A stretch of DNA of 64,000 bases from Boesenbergia rotunda (taxonomy: Eukaryota; Streptophyta; Magnoliopsida; Zingiberales; Zingiberaceae): contig JAGFNQ010004004.1 of NCBI GenBank assembly GCA_024364735.1, positions 246,381 to 310,380 of the forward strand, written 5' to 3'. Shown here one piece after another: positions 11,725 through 26,700 of the stretch (position 1 is the stretch's first letter; each line of letters starts with the position of its first letter). The translations under genes and the position numbers were made by a program. The notes beneath the pieces were generated by a model. That model ran no database searches. It was not told where the DNA came from and saw nothing but the letters and a program-made list of their open reading frames with translations.

Positions 11725-14700
11725 AAGGTCAACTAGGTGCACGAAGTTTCAGTTAATGCAGGGTCATAGGGAAGGGTCGGACCACATTGGATTTATCATA
11801 CGTTGCCATATCTTGAATTTTGCAAGAGGTTATTTGTGCGACTCGAACATATGACCTCAAGGTCACCTGGTAATAACTTTACTATTACACCAAGACTCAC
11901 CTTCATATTACAAGGACTAAAGTATATATTGCATAAATAATACGTTTAAGTAAAGGGGACTACTAAGGGTGAGATTTCATACACATAATTTCACCATTTC
12001 ATGGTACTAGAGCCAAATTGATCCTTATAACTTTTCCCCTCGGCATTGAGATTTTGTGGCAATCATCATCTCGAGCATCATCTTCCCCACAAAGAAAATG
12101 CCCATGAGAGGACAACCTTGACTCCTTAACCGCCCATGAGACCATCTCACTTCATCCTTGAGACTATTCTTCTTCCCATTGTTGTAAAAGTCGGCCTAGG
12201 CGGCCCCCTAGGCGCTAGGCGGCACCCCACCGTGGTGCCGCCTAATTCTTCCTAATCTACTTCTTCCCGGCTGTCAAAAACAAACAATCTCTCTGTTCTA
12301 CCTTTTCCTCAAGTAGACTGCTTCCTTCTAGACCATTGGATTCTGATATGCTTCTGGTTGTGGTTTCCAACACCAGATAGCAACAATGAGCAAATAAACT
12401 CTTCATCTTATTACCACTGTTGCTACACTTTCTTCCGCATAAGTATAATCTTCACTAACTAGCCTAAGATTCTCAACAATAATTAACTAGTTTTCAAGTA
12501 CTTTTGTGCATTTGCCCTTTATCTAGTTGAACATACTAACCGCTTTGTATATTGCAGCAAACAACAACCTAAGAAACCAACTGTAACTGTATTGAGTTGC
12601 CTTCAATACCAAAATATCAGATTGCTCAACAATATCACAGCTTATTCAGTCTATTGCTTACTCGAACCCTTTAGGTTTCATGATTGTTACTCTAGAGAAT
12701 CTTAGCGAGAATAGTTGTGCTTCATGAGCTACAGTGGTTCGAGTTTGATTCATAGGCTAACTTGAAGGAACACGTCATCACCTAGACTGCCAAGTTTTCT
12801 AATTCCACCAAAGCCTCATTGGAGCAATTTGATACTCAATTGTTTTCACTTCTTTGGCAACAAATTGATCAAAACCTCACAAGCATCTTCCAATATTTCT
12901 TCTCTTGCTTGGAGACTTGAACATGAGCTAGGTCTATGTTAAAGAATTCTCTTCATTAAATATTACAAGATATAAACCCTATTAATATACAAAGTTAGGA
13001 CCTGTTCTAAGAAATAATTAGAACTCTATTCAAGAAAATAAATCAGAATTCTATTCTCATAACTAATTTATATTTTAGGTAAAATACAAATTAGGACACA
13101 TCAAATTATTCCTAGCTATATTTATAATATTTTAGCACTCCCTCTCAAGCTGGAGAATATAAATCATATGCACCCAGCTTGTTACATATGTAGTCAATTC
13201 GGGGCCCTCTAAATGACTTAGTGAATATATTTACTAGTTGATCATGTGAGTTGACATAACTAGTAGATATTTCTCCAAATACAACTTTCTCTCTAATAAA
13301 GTGATAGTCGACTTAAACATGCTTTGTCCTCTCATAAAAAACTAGATTTGAGGTGATATGCATGGCAGTCTGGTTGTCACATATAAGTGACATTTGTGTA
13401 ATCTCTCCAAATCTTAGTTCCTGAAGCAACTGTTTGAGCCATATAAGCTCTTGACTGCCTATGACCATAGCTCAATACTCTGTCTCTGCACTGGATCTTG
13501 CTACAACATTCTGCTTTTTTGCTTTTCCAAGAAACAAGATTATCTCCAACAAATATACAAAACTCAGACGTAGATCTCCTATCAGTGGGAGAACTGCCCA
13601 ATCTGCATCAGAATACCCTACGATTTGAGTATATCCTTTATCTCCGTATAAAATAACCTTTCCTGGAGCACCTCTGATATATCGAATAATGCAGATCACA
13701 ACATCCCAATGTTCCTTGCATGGAGAGTTGAGAAACTGACTTACTACACTTACTGCAAATGAGATGTCTGGACGGGTAACAATAAGAAAGCTTAGTTTCC
13801 CTACTAATCGCCTGTATCGTTCAAGATCTAGAAGAGACTCCTCCTGATTTGGCAAGAGCTTGACATTAGGATCCATAGGGTTGTCAACTGTCTTTGAGTT
13901 TAACATTCCTATTTCTTCCAAAATATCGATTGCATACTTCCTTTGGGATATGATGATCCCATCATTGGGCTGTGTTACTTCTATCCCCAAGAAATATTTG
14001 AGTTTACCGAGATTCTTTATCTGGAAATGTTTAAAAAGATGTTTCACCTGTGAAATCCTGAGACCTGTGACGACAATATCATGAACATAAACTACTAAAT
14101 AGATGCAACAAGTAGATGAGTGGAGATTAAAATACAGAATGGTCGGCTTCGCTCCGAATCATGCCAAACTGTTGAATTACAGTACTAAATCTACCGAACC
14201 ATGCTGTGAGTGACTGCTTAAGGTTATATAAAGATTTCCGCAAGCGACATACAAGATCAAAAGACTCTCCCTGAGCAACAAAACACGGAGGTTGCTCCAT
14301 GTAGACTTCCTCGAGCAGGTCACCATGTAAGAAAACATTTTTGATGTCTAACTGATAAAGAGACCAACGTCGAATCGCAACAATAGACAAGAATAGGCGC
14401 ACAGAGGACATTTTGGCAGTAGGGGAAAAGGTGCCCCCATAATCCAATCCGAAGATATGAGTATAACCCTTAGTGACGAGACGGGCTTTAAGCCGATCAA
14501 TTTTTTCGTCTGGACCAACTTTCACCATATATACCCATCGACAACCAAAAACTGATTTCCCTGGTGGTAGAGGAACAAGGTTCCAAGTTCCACTGCTTTG
14601 TAAGGCACACATATTCTCGAGCATAGCCTATTTCCATTCTGGATGAGCAAAGACATCACTTGCAGTCTTTGGAAAAAAAACAGACAAAAAAGCGGACAAC

Positions 14701-17700
14701 CAAGAATAATAGGAAGAAGAAAGAAGATGATAACTTAAATAAAAATAATGAGGAGAAGGATTACAAGTGGAACACATACCTTTTCGAAGGGCAATAGGAA
14801 TATCATACTCAGGAGATGGGACCGGAGGAAGAGGCGAATGACTAGGCTCCAAAGATGTGTTCACGACAGTGTAAGCGTTGGGCGGCGGGAAAGCAGGACG
14901 AGGATGAAGCTGATAAACACGCAATGGAGGAGAGATGTGGTTGGAGGTGATAGAGAGTCCTTCGGAGGGTAACAGATAGTCACTGGCGTAGGTATAGAAA
15001 GAGAAAACTTGGACGGAGATGCATTGGACCCAAAAAAATGGAACCGAATCAAAGAATGTGACATCAGCAGATATGAAGTACCGACGAAGAGTAGGGGAAT
15101 AACACTTGTACCCTTTCTGAGACAGTGGGTACTCAAGAAAGACACATTTATGAAACTGGAGAGAGAGTTTGTCAATGTCAGGATCAAGAGCATGAGTAAA
15201 ACATACAGAACCAAAGACCCTAGAGGTAAAGGATGAAGAGACTGATGAGGATAAAGTACATGATAAGATATTTTACCTTGTTGAGTGGAGGAAGACATGT
15301 GATTGATGAGATAACACGCAGTAAATACGATGTTACCTCAAAATCGGTAAGGAACATGAGAGTGGAAAAGAAGAGTCTGGATGGTCTCGAGAAGATGACG
15401 ATTCTTGCGTTCTACAACTCCATTCTATTGGGGGGTATGAGGACAAGACGCCTTATGCAACACACCATGAGACGCCAAAAAGGCCCGAAACGGAGTAGAT
15501 AGATACTCACGCGCATTATCACTTTGCAAGGTTCGAAGAGAAATACCAATTGAGTTTTGATTTCATGAAAAAAAAAGATTGAAAAATAAAAAACAATTTT
15601 GAACGATCCTTCATCAGATATAACCAAGTAAAACAAGAAAAATCATCTATAAAAATAACAAAATATCGAGACCCCAATGTAGAAGAAATATGACTCAGGC
15701 CCTAGACATCAGAATGAACCAAAGCGAAAGGGGACGTAGCCCAACTCACAGTGCGAGGAGAAAAAGAATTACGAACATGCTGTCCTAATTGACATGACTC
15801 ACAAGCCAAAGACTCTAAGTGAGAAAGACTAGGATGTAATTGTTTCAACTTATCAAGACCTGAATGTCCAAACTGAGCATGAATAAGAAGAGGAGATGCC
15901 GCCGCCGAACCAACAAGAGAGGGTCGGTGAAACCAATATAGGCCATGAGACTCACATCCAAAGCCAATCATCCTCTCCGTTCTCCGGTCCTGTAAGGAAA
16001 CAAAAGTTTTAGTAAAAGAGATGACACAATCAAGAAACCGAGTAAGTTGACTTATTGATAACAAATTAAAGGGAGCTCCGGGAATATAAAGAACATTATG
16101 AATAGGGAGAGACGGAGAAGGATGAACAATATAAATACCCTGGGATTGAGTTTGAAAATCAATTACCATGGCGACAAAGGGTAAATAACCAGAAGTAGTG
16201 AGAGAAAAAAAAAGAGATATTACTAGTGACATGATCGGTGGCCCTAGAATCAAGAACCCAGGGATCCGAATATCGAGATATGCCAGCCAAGGAATTACCA
16301 GCGTGTACAACGGCAACAGTGGAATCAAAGGCCTGTCGATCCTCATACTATTTTAAAAAGTCGTCATAAGAAGGCAGTGGGGTCAGATTCGGTGTTAACT
16401 GTGAAGTGGAAGCTGAAGAAGCGACAAAACTCTGGACGATCTGAGCAACACGAGGGGGTCGACCATGTAGACTCCAACATTTATCAATCGTGTGTCCTGG
16501 TCGGTGGTAGTGATCACACCAAGGACGTCCTTTGCCACCCTTACGGGGTGGAGGTCTGGTGTTGCTTCGAGATACCAAAGCTGATGAGTTAACAGGAACG
16601 GAAGGAGGTAACGTCAAGACTTTAGCGAGGACACGAAGAAGAGTCGCCCAGGTACTGTCCATGATAGCTTCTGTGGGGCTACCCAGAATCTGATCACGAA
16701 CATGAGAATAATATGTAGACAGACCATATAAAGTCAGAGACATAAACAATTTCTTCCAATTTTCAAACTCAGCAACATGAGTGACCGTAAGTGGAAGCAG
16801 TTCATTGAAGTCACAAAGAAGGCTAGACCAAACCCAGATAAGTTGACATAGAATCTTTAATTTGATGGGCATTGAGGATGTTCATGAGATCTTCATAAAC
16901 TTGATAGAGTCGCCGAGAGGTGTTTGTAAAGAATTGTTGAGTTTATGTCCAAACAGCTTTACAGATTTTGTGAGTGCGGAAGACATCCCTGAGAAATGGA
17001 TAGATTGTGGCTCGGATAATACAACACAACTTAGCGTCAATCTTTGTCCACAGAGGACGATTGTCGACTTGAGCTTCCTCATTGATTTGGATGAGATATG
17101 TCTCATAACCCTGTACAATAAGCCAAAACTCAATGTGAGAGACCCAAGAGAAGTAGTTCTTACCATCCACCTGCTTAGAAGAGAGCGGTGCAATGATGTA
17201 GATGGTAAAGATTGAGATATCTGACTTTGGAGTGTCAGAAGTAGCTAGAGCTGTCAATTTGGGTTGGGCCCGTGGGGTTGGCCCACCCCGCCAATCAATT
17301 TAAGCGGATTGGGTTAGAATTTAAGCAACCCAAACCCGCCTAGGCCCGCGACGGGCTTGGGTTGGCTCGCGGGTTGAGAATCACATGTTAGTTAAGTTTT
17401 ATGACAATTTATTATCTTTCTTTGTTATTATTTTGAAATAAAAAATAATATTTTTCATCACATGAGTACTTGTTTGTATCCATTTATATTTAAAAAAATA
17501 TATTTCTTAATATATTTGATTGATGAAATCTAAATATATGATTTTTTTATTTTTTAAAAATATTTTAATGGGCCCGCGGGTTGGCCCACCTAACCCACGG
17601 CCCGCCTTGGATTAGGTTGGGTTGGGGATTTTCCAACCCGCCTAGATGACGGGTCGACCCGCCCCGCCCCGCCCCGCCAAATGGCCGGCCCGCCATGGGC

Positions 17701-20700
17701 CGACCCGCCCCGCCACGGGTTGACCCGTTTGACAACTCTAGAAGTAGCCATTGATCAGTTTTGGATTGTTGAGAGGTTGTCGGCATCAGGAGTAGGCACC
17801 GGAATATGCACGCTATGGAGGAGCCTTCGACGTTCGACGAAAGAAAGCACACTGCGAAGAACATCACACGACGTGCGACAATGTGCAGGAAGAAGCCTTC
17901 AGCGCACCTGAAGATGGAGGTCGCGAGCCGAGGAAGGAAAGGAAGGGCTGCCTTGCGCGAGTAGGTTGTGGGGAGCGACGCGATCAGGTGCAGAGAGAAC
18001 GTGATCATGTGTGAAGAGCGACACATTGTCGAAGATCACGACGCGTGCAGGAGAAGAATAACAGCTTTGGCTTCTCTGGAGAACAACAGTGTAGCGTGCA
18101 GGAGAAGAACAGCAGTGCCGCGTAGAGAGAAAAGGGAAGTCGCGAGCAAGACAAGTCGCGAGAGGGGAAAAAAAGAACGGATCGACCAAGATTTAGGGCA
18201 AAAGAGAATTTTAGGGTAAAGGAAAAAAACCTTAAACATTGCGCTCTGATACCATGTTAAAGAATTCCCTTCATCAAATATTACAAGATATAAGTCCTAT
18301 TTATATACAAAGTTAGGACCTATTTTAAGAAATAATTAGAACTCTATTCTAGGAAATAAATCAGGATTTTATTCTAAGAACTAATTTGTATTTTAGGTAA
18401 AAATTTATATTTTATGTAAAATACAAATTAGGATATATCAAATTATCCCTAGCTATATTTACAATATTCTAACAGTCTCCAAACATGGGTGATAACTAAT
18501 TAACTATCTATGTGATTGGTAGTTTCCTCCAACTGCAGCAGTCTGACATAGAGATGACCACACACACACACACATATATATATATTGGATAGTCCTAAGT
18601 TACTGCTGTTGATATTTGAGCTATCTTCTTGATTACATTAGTTGTTAAGGCTATACACAGTTCAACACATTATTATATTACTTCATATCATCATGAGTTG
18701 GAGCCTATAAAGATTTAAATCTTCAAAGGCCAAAAAACAATTCAAATCTTGAGAGGCACTTACATTCCACCTCAATTCATCACATTTGCACCACAATATG
18801 AACCATAGAAAATTTGGGAAGTTGGCTACTAAGCGCGGAGCTGCTCGTGCTTCTAGATTTACCCGATAGGCGAACTAAGGGAAATGCCGCCCGGATTAGT
18901 TGAGTCCAAGGCCCAAACACCTAGATTATCAAAAAAAATAATGAAAATATCTTCTTTCATCATTCAACAGCGATTTTAAGGATCTCATACTGATGGAGGT
19001 AGCTAGTGGAGCCGTGGAAGTTATATATGGTGGATAAGAAAATCCGAAATATACCTATTATAACAAATATAGATATGCTGTGAACAAAAGGGGAGCATTG
19101 GGGAATGAGTAAACTTGCTGCCATGTGACCTAGAGATCACGAGTTTGAGTCTTGATGACAACCTCTTGCAAAGCAGAATAAGGTTACACATAATAGACCC
19201 TTCCTGGGACTTGCATTGATAAGAGTTTCGTGCACCGGGCTGCCCTATATAGATATGCAAAGAACACTTGTTACTCCCTCTGTTATAGTAGTTAAATGTT
19301 TGGATCAATTGCAAATTTATAAAGTTATGGACTAAATTGCAAATTTGCCAATTAAAACTAGAATACTATTTCTCCTCTTCATTACGTGCATGCTATCTTT
19401 TTTTTTGGGGTTTTTATTTCTTCTTCCTTTCCCCTTCACCCCAAACACCGCCTTCTTCCCTTCTATTTTTATTCCTTCTCTCACAACAATAGCGTTGTCA
19501 CTGCCCTACCATTGTCGTTGCTCGTTGTCACTACCTCCGCTCTACCATCATTGCCTAGCAGCCATTGGAACCATTGTCGATGGTTGCTACGAGCGCATAA
19601 GGCATTGATTTGTGTGAAACAAATTATATTGTTAATGAATGGCGATACCTTTTTTTCCTTAAGGAAACACGATATCTAAACACAATCATTTAGGGTAGGC
19701 TTTCCATTATATTATTAAAACTTTAAAGGCCCTAATTGTAATTCCTAGAAAAATTTGAACCTTTTTACAAAATGACCATTAAATAACGAGCATCCCACTT
19801 CTCTTCCCCTCCATGTTTCCCATTTCTTCACCCAAATCCTAATCTCTTCTCACTCACGCAGATATCTCACTTGTTGCTATTTGCGCCCGCCTTTGTACAG
19901 ACTTCCTAGCACAGAGAGAGAGAGAGCAACAAGTGAACCTCCATAGTTAGTGTTGTAAATGAGCTAAACGTTCGTGAACAAGCTTGGTGTTATCTTGATA
20001 AGAGCTTCTTTATGTTTGTTCAATACACAAGATTAATTAAATGAACAAGCTTAAACAACATTAAACTAAATGCACAAACTTGAACTCATATGTGTTCAGC
20101 TCGTTAATGTCCGGGGACAACATTCGTGAACAATGTTTATAAATAAAACTTTTATCAACATACTAAATAAACAAAGAAACTTTCAAAATGAACAAACAAT
20201 TTTATATTATCAAGCTCAATAACCAACCAACCAAGCTTAAAATATAAAAGGTTTGATAAATCAAATAAGCTTGATAACATCTAAACGAACTAAGCTCAAG
20301 CCAAACTTGAACCAAGCTCGGGCTCATAAAAAGGAAACCAGCTAATCTTCAACAATCATTTCAACAGTTTGGTTCATTTTAGACTCGGTTTGGCTTGGCT
20401 TGATTATCTTATTAAACAAGTTTGAATATCATAAAGTTTGGCTTTGCTTGGCTAGTTTGCAGCCCTACAGTTGATAGTAAAATCGCCGACATTGCACACG
20501 CCGCTATGTGTTGTTGTCACCATATAGCTAGTGTTGCTACTGCATGCACTACACACTAACAAGCTGCACGCCGCCGCCCGCCACCACCAATGCTACACAT
20601 TGTCGTTGCGATCGTCGCTATGCACCATTATCAGGGTTTCAATAGCCCGGGACGAAGTCAAGTAGCTTGATCTCCCAAGTTATGCCTAAATAAATTGACG

Positions 20701-23700
20701 ATGTTGTGCTTAATCTGGCTAGGATTTTAGCAATGCAAGATGAATTAGTTCAATTTACAAGGATTCAAGTGTGGGATTTGATTCTAGGCTTGAAAGAAAT
20801 TCAATTATTGATACAAAATAGATTTTTAAAAACAAAATTGATGATAAAGGAGGAGTTGTAAGAAACAAGGCTAGACTAAGGGATTTAATCAAGTAGAGGC
20901 ACTAGATTATGACAAACATATGCTTCCGTGGCATAATTAGAGTTTATTAGAATGATGTTCACATTTGTTGCACAGAAGATATTCAAATTATAACAAATAA
21001 ATGAGAAGTCATCATTTTTACATGAGTTTTTTTAAGGAAGATATTTATGTTGAACAACCACTGGTTTGAAAATACTGAATTTTCAAACCATGTGTTTAAA
21101 CTCAAAAAGGCCTTGTATATGCTCAAATAACCACCGAATGTTTGGTATGAACAATTGTCAACATTTATAGTTTCTAAAGGATTTCATAGAGGTCAAATTG
21201 ATCCTATTTTATTTTTGAAAAATAGTGGAGAAGATATCTTTGTATCCCAAGTGCATCGATAGCATTATTTGTGGTCAACAAACAAAGATTATCAAACTCT
21301 AATGATATAGAGAGAGTTTGAGATGAGTTTACTTGACGAGTTGACCTTTTTCTTAGGACTGCAAATTAATCAAACCGAGGGAATATATATTCATCAATCA
21401 AAATATGTAAAAGAAATCCCAAGAAAATGCAATGGAAAATATGAATGAAATAACTACTCCAACAACCACAAATACAAAGTTAGATAAAATTTTGAAAGAA
21501 AGGATGTAGATTTAAATTCCCTCCTTTCAATGCTACGAGGGTGGTGGAGGCCGAAAGAGCACACAGTTCCCATGCCCACCGCGACGGCCCGTGACCGCTG
21601 GCACGGGCTGTGGCGGGAACCTAGAAAGGGGGTATAAAAGCTCATTTGGGATCTTGAAGTTAAAATGCAACATAAAACCCTTAGAACATGGAGTTGGAGG
21701 AAGGAGGCTCTATTCGTGTCCCATGATAGGAAGAAATCAAGCGCAAAACAACACTAAAATGCCCCCCAACAGAGTCCACCATGGGGTATTGTCAATAGGC
21801 ACGACCCGTATGGCCGTATCAAATTGAAGCCATTTTCCAAATGCAACACGGCCGCCCGTGCCCGCCGGCACGACCCTGTTGGATTTTGACTACACTGCAA
21901 ACCAAACTTCGAACGGTCATAACTTTTAGCTTGGTTCGAACCACGGGTCGTTCGACCTGTCAAAAGTTAGATAATTTTAAGATTTACAACTTTCATTTAG
22001 GGTCCAACCCGAAAAAAATCGATTTTAAGTCGAAAAAACTTATTAGTGGAACCCAGCAAATCTACAGATATGGACAACTTGGGGGAGATATAAAAGGGTG
22101 AAGGAAACCCATCTTGGGGTATCTCTGAACAGGGATCTCCGCTCCCTCCCTTGGGAGAGGGGTTTCCCCTCTAGGAGAACCCCTAGAGAAGTCATTTCAT
22201 CCATCTCAATGATCCATCCACCTCTAGAATTTTTTTTGCTCTATTCTCTGTTTTAGATTGTATAAATGCTTCTCTTAATGCCTTTGATTTTTAATTACCT
22301 TGCTATGGAGTATCTCTTGATTCTACAGGTAGGGATTGGCCCTTTTAACATGTAAACACTTTCTATTAAATCTATTGACTTTGATTGTTTTTATTTCAAT
22401 GATATAAATGTTTGTGGTCCAGGCCTACTATGCACACACGATCTCATGCCAAAAGTACAAGATTGGTATCATACGAGGATTTGGGGATGAACCGAAAGGA
22501 GAGCCTAATCCTCCGACCTATAGAAATCCAAGACATGGAGAGACGGCTACAAAAGTATATCAGTATGCCACGAGGACAATAGGCTGTCATAGATCTTAAA
22601 GGATCAATTCTAATTCATCGCCACACAGTAAGAGAGGGCAACTCGGGGGTTGTGGTATCTCATGACAAGGTCTCTTTAGGAAAGCGATCCCTTAACTTTG
22701 CCGATATGAAAGTAGACTATGAATTGGAATTGATACACTAATGTAGTTCCAAAAGTTCAAGTTGAATATCATAGGATAGTCTACCTACATAAATACCCAT
22801 TGAGGATAGAAAATTAAACATAGATTAGGTGTTTACAATCATTTAGGTGAAATCCAAGTCTTAAAATTGCTTTCTCCCTCGTTCACTTCCTCTCTCTCTC
22901 GTGCTCAACTTTCTCTTTTTGTCTCTTTCTCTCTATCTCAATTCTCTTTCGCTCTCAGCTCACTCCCATTCTCTTAAGCTCTCTTGTGAACACAACCACA
23001 CTTGATTTTTTAGATAACCTATTTTACCATTCTGACTAGTACTTAATTCATAGTCCTCATGGGATCGATATCTTTTTATTACTTGACCACATTCTATGTG
23101 CTTACAAAAATATCACATCACTCATAATACTTGTTATGATACACTTTGGGTAAGGAATTGAAAATTTTTCATGAATTATTAATGTAACCAATCATGGGAA
23201 AGATTGATACATAATATTTAGTTCAAATATCATGATTGAAAATTTCACCAAAAGTAAATTACATGAACTATCAAACTATGTCAAGAAATATAAAATGATG
23301 TAACATTCATACAATGTGCATACATGCAATAAACACACAAAATGGAACAAAATCAAAAGTTAACAACACAATCGACTCTCTAATGAAATATTTCAGACAA
23401 AAGGCTTAGGATTGGACTAGGTAGTCGAGTCCCGCGGACAAAAGTTGTATCCAGGGTTAATAGTAAATTGCTCTTAACGAGCAATCGACTAATGTTGCTA
23501 TAGTCTGACATAGAATGTTTCATCTTCGATCGGGTAGTCGAGCCCCACCGAATAGAGGGCGTCTCAGGCCTTATCAATCCACTGCTCTGAAGGTGCAATG
23601 AACTGATGTTTCTATAGCAAAACAGAAAGGTTTCGTGCTCGACTGCCCATTGATTGATGTTGTCGATTGATGGGTTACATTAGTCAATTGATAGCCATAA

Positions 23701-26700
23701 TTTTAAATACCAACCCCTAGCAATCGACTCCTCACTCACGAGCTCTCAGTGTTGAAAATCATCGCCCGTTCCCCTCGAGTTTTCCAACCAATTTTTTCCT
23801 CTAGTAAGCTTTGGAAATCATAGATCTCGTTACCTTTCATTATCCTCTCCCATTCTTAACCTTTTGATGCGTCACCAGGGCTCTCTTTCTCTCGGTTCGG
23901 TGTACCCACCAAGCTTGGGTTCTACCTAAGTTTTCTATAGCGATCCTGTCATATTTCTACAATTTCTAGTCTCAACATGTCTTCCTGTGATAATGACTCC
24001 AAAGTAATGATTTGAAGCCCTATCTTTAGTGTTTTTATTTTAACTCTTGAAATTTGATCTTGCTAACCATTTTTGTTGGTACATTAATGCATTTTTGTAT
24101 TTACATTCATGCATTTTAGACAAAACATAGGTTGGTTGAGTACAGTGAGGGTTCTTCCAGAAATCAACCCTCCTTGGATCCTAGATTTCCTAGTGAAGCT
24201 CATCTTCACATATTTCAGACCTGCACATTTCAAATTGTGCAGCTCATTATGTGAAAGACATTTTCTTTAGTAGTTTTTGCTATGATGTCATCGAAATTAT
24301 CCGATATTATTAGTTGGATAAATTAGTGTATTATGAGCACATATTAATCGTGACCTTCTCTCAAAATTTTATAATAACTTGAGGTAAATTGATGATGGTC
24401 CAATATATCGAACTCGTGTTGCTCGACGAAATTTAGATTTTATGCTAGAGATTCTAACGACTTTATTAGGGTGTTGGTCATCGACCAACACTTTTATTTG
24501 TTACCCTTCATTGGTTGAATCCCTTCCTCTTGTTGAACAGCTCAACCTTAGTTATATGCATGAGTATTTTCACTATAGACCACTTAGTGAAGGCTAGAAT
24601 TTATATTCGATCATTGGTCATTCCCGATGTCCTTTACAAGGTTATTGTTAGGTAGCATTCTTCCCATCATCACTCGTGGTTTGGCCCTAGTAGACCCCAA
24701 CACTTGTTCATGATGTTTGCATTCCGTCATCGTCTAGACATCAATGTGGCTTTGAATGCTTTTCACTGCACTATCCATTTTATTACCCCTGTTTAAGGCA
24801 AGATACACATGCCTTTAGGAAATATCATTACTACATGACTCGCATATGTAGCCATAAATATCTCTAGGGTGACTTGAAATAGATGTCTAAAACGTATGAT
24901 CGTATCACATTGCGGAATTTATCACTAGCTGACATAACCAAGGAAGTTTGCTCGAAGGATTGAGCGGATGACTACTAAGTGGGTGAGGATGTAGTGTTGG
25001 TGCAATCGACCTTGATCAGTTGATCAGGTTGACCAAGCTCGAATTGACTCGAGTTGGGGTTTTAATGTTTGATTTATGTATTGAGTTGATTAAGCAAAGA
25101 GCTATGTAGATCAAGGTTAACTAGATATTTGATAGGATACAAAAAGTTCAAGTGGGTCATAGGTAACCGGATGCTTAGCAATCGGAAGTCTAACATGAAG
25201 TTGGCACAAGATGAAAAGTCTAAATGAGTCATGGGTGACTAGACACTTGTTGGTTGGAAGTCCAACAAAGAGAGTTGGCATGAAAAGGGAAGTCCAAGTG
25301 GGTTATGAAAGATCGAACACTTGGCATGAGAAGCGAAGTCCAAGTGGAGAATCGGACACTCGGTGATGACAGAAGTCCTAACAGGTCAAGGTTGACCGAA
25401 TGTTAGGCAATAAGGAAGTCTCAACAGGTCAAGGTTGACTGAATTTCAGACAACGAGGAAGTCCCGATAGATCAAGATTGACCAGATGTCGGGCAACAAT
25501 GAAGTCCCGACAGGTTAAGGTTGACCAGATGTCAGGCAACGATGAAGTCTCGGCAAGTCAAGGTTAACCGGATGATAAGCAAAGAAAGTCCTAGTAGGTT
25601 GAGGTCAACCAAATACCAGACAAGATGAGAATTCAACTTGAAAAGATTAAAACAGGAGTATTAGTCGATTGATAGGGTGTATCGATTGACTGATAGACTC
25701 TAAACACCAAAATTGAAGTTTTGAAGTGTTTCTAGGTTTGCTACAGTACCTCTACAAGACCAAGTTTATTGCAAACCCTAAACCCTAAAAATTAATGTTT
25801 GCTACAATATTAGGATTGCTACACTATTAGGGTTTGTTGTTTTGAGAGTCATTCTACAATTTTAAATGATCGGTTTTGATGTCAATCGATTGGTGAGCGT
25901 AAGCAATCAATTGCTAGGTGGAAATCAACCTAAATGCAACCCAAGAAAAGAGGGTTTGGTGAAGATTTTAAGGTGCTGGTTCTTGAAGGTTTGAGAGAAG
26001 TGTTGCTGCAATTCCAGACCAACAAGAGATAATTCCAAACAACAAAAGAATCCAAAGCAAAGTTCTCTCAGATTGTAAAGTGTTTACTTTCATTTGTATT
26101 TGCTTCTTTGTTTTGTTTTGTATTACTTATAAACAAAAGGTGTTGTAAGAGGCTTCTCTACCTCCGGAAGGTATCCACAAAGGAGAAGGATAGTGGTGTT
26201 AGATCGTTAGGACTAGACATTGGAGTAGTTACCTTGGGAGGCAGGAAACCAAGTAAAATCATGGTGTTGTGGAAATGTTCTGGAAAAATTCCAGAAAAGG
26301 TGTGCACTTATTAACAAACTATCTACAATAACACTTATTTTGTTTCTTGTTCTACTCCTTATGTATCATAACTTAAACTCATCTTTACCTTCACTACTAC
26401 CCATTTTGTCTCTAATAAACATAAAATATTAATTCTTCACCTAATCATCCTATCTACTACCCCTATTACTTTACTGGTGAACATTCCTATATTCCATGTA
26501 ACAAATCTAAGACAATTGGAATTGCTATAATGGTTATTCTTATCTAACCTATGCTGTGAGAACTCTTATATATTTAATATTTTATCCAAATTCTCATTAA
26601 GATGTAGCAGTCCTTTCCAAGATATTACGGTCGAATCCTACAATGTGTTCCTTCCGGGAAGGACCTAGTATTAACACAATAATTTGATGGATCCATTCAT

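Larger units (their letters stand above)
12937..18474 (-). mobile_element. Decayed Ty1/copia retrotransposon with both LTRs, nested in intron 4
   Basis: LTRs at 12937-13137 (201 bp, 3' LTR) and 18255-18474 (220 bp, 5' LTR) start and end TG..CA on the minus strand. The PBS TGGTATCAGAGCGC lies at 18241-18254. Flanking 5-mers are GTCTA and GTCTC, a target duplication with one change. The LTRs differ at many positions, so the insertion is old. Domain order gag, protease, integrase, RT, RNase H is copia-type. All domains carry frameshifts or stops, and a hAT-like MITE sits in gag. Confidence 0.88.

Noticed and set aside
17565..18026. 153-aa minus-strand frame with Gly-rich C-terminus
   Set aside because: Spans the MITE end and copia leader; the Gly/Arg text comes from CCCGCC repeats.
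19345..19679. Two overlapping 87-97-aa frames rich in Leu, Ser and Pro
   Set aside because: Low-complexity pyrimidine tract; no splice or family support.
25372..25640. Regular repeats resembling a CRISPR array
   Set aside because: Plant nuclear DNA, units abut without unique spacers; ordinary tandem repeat.
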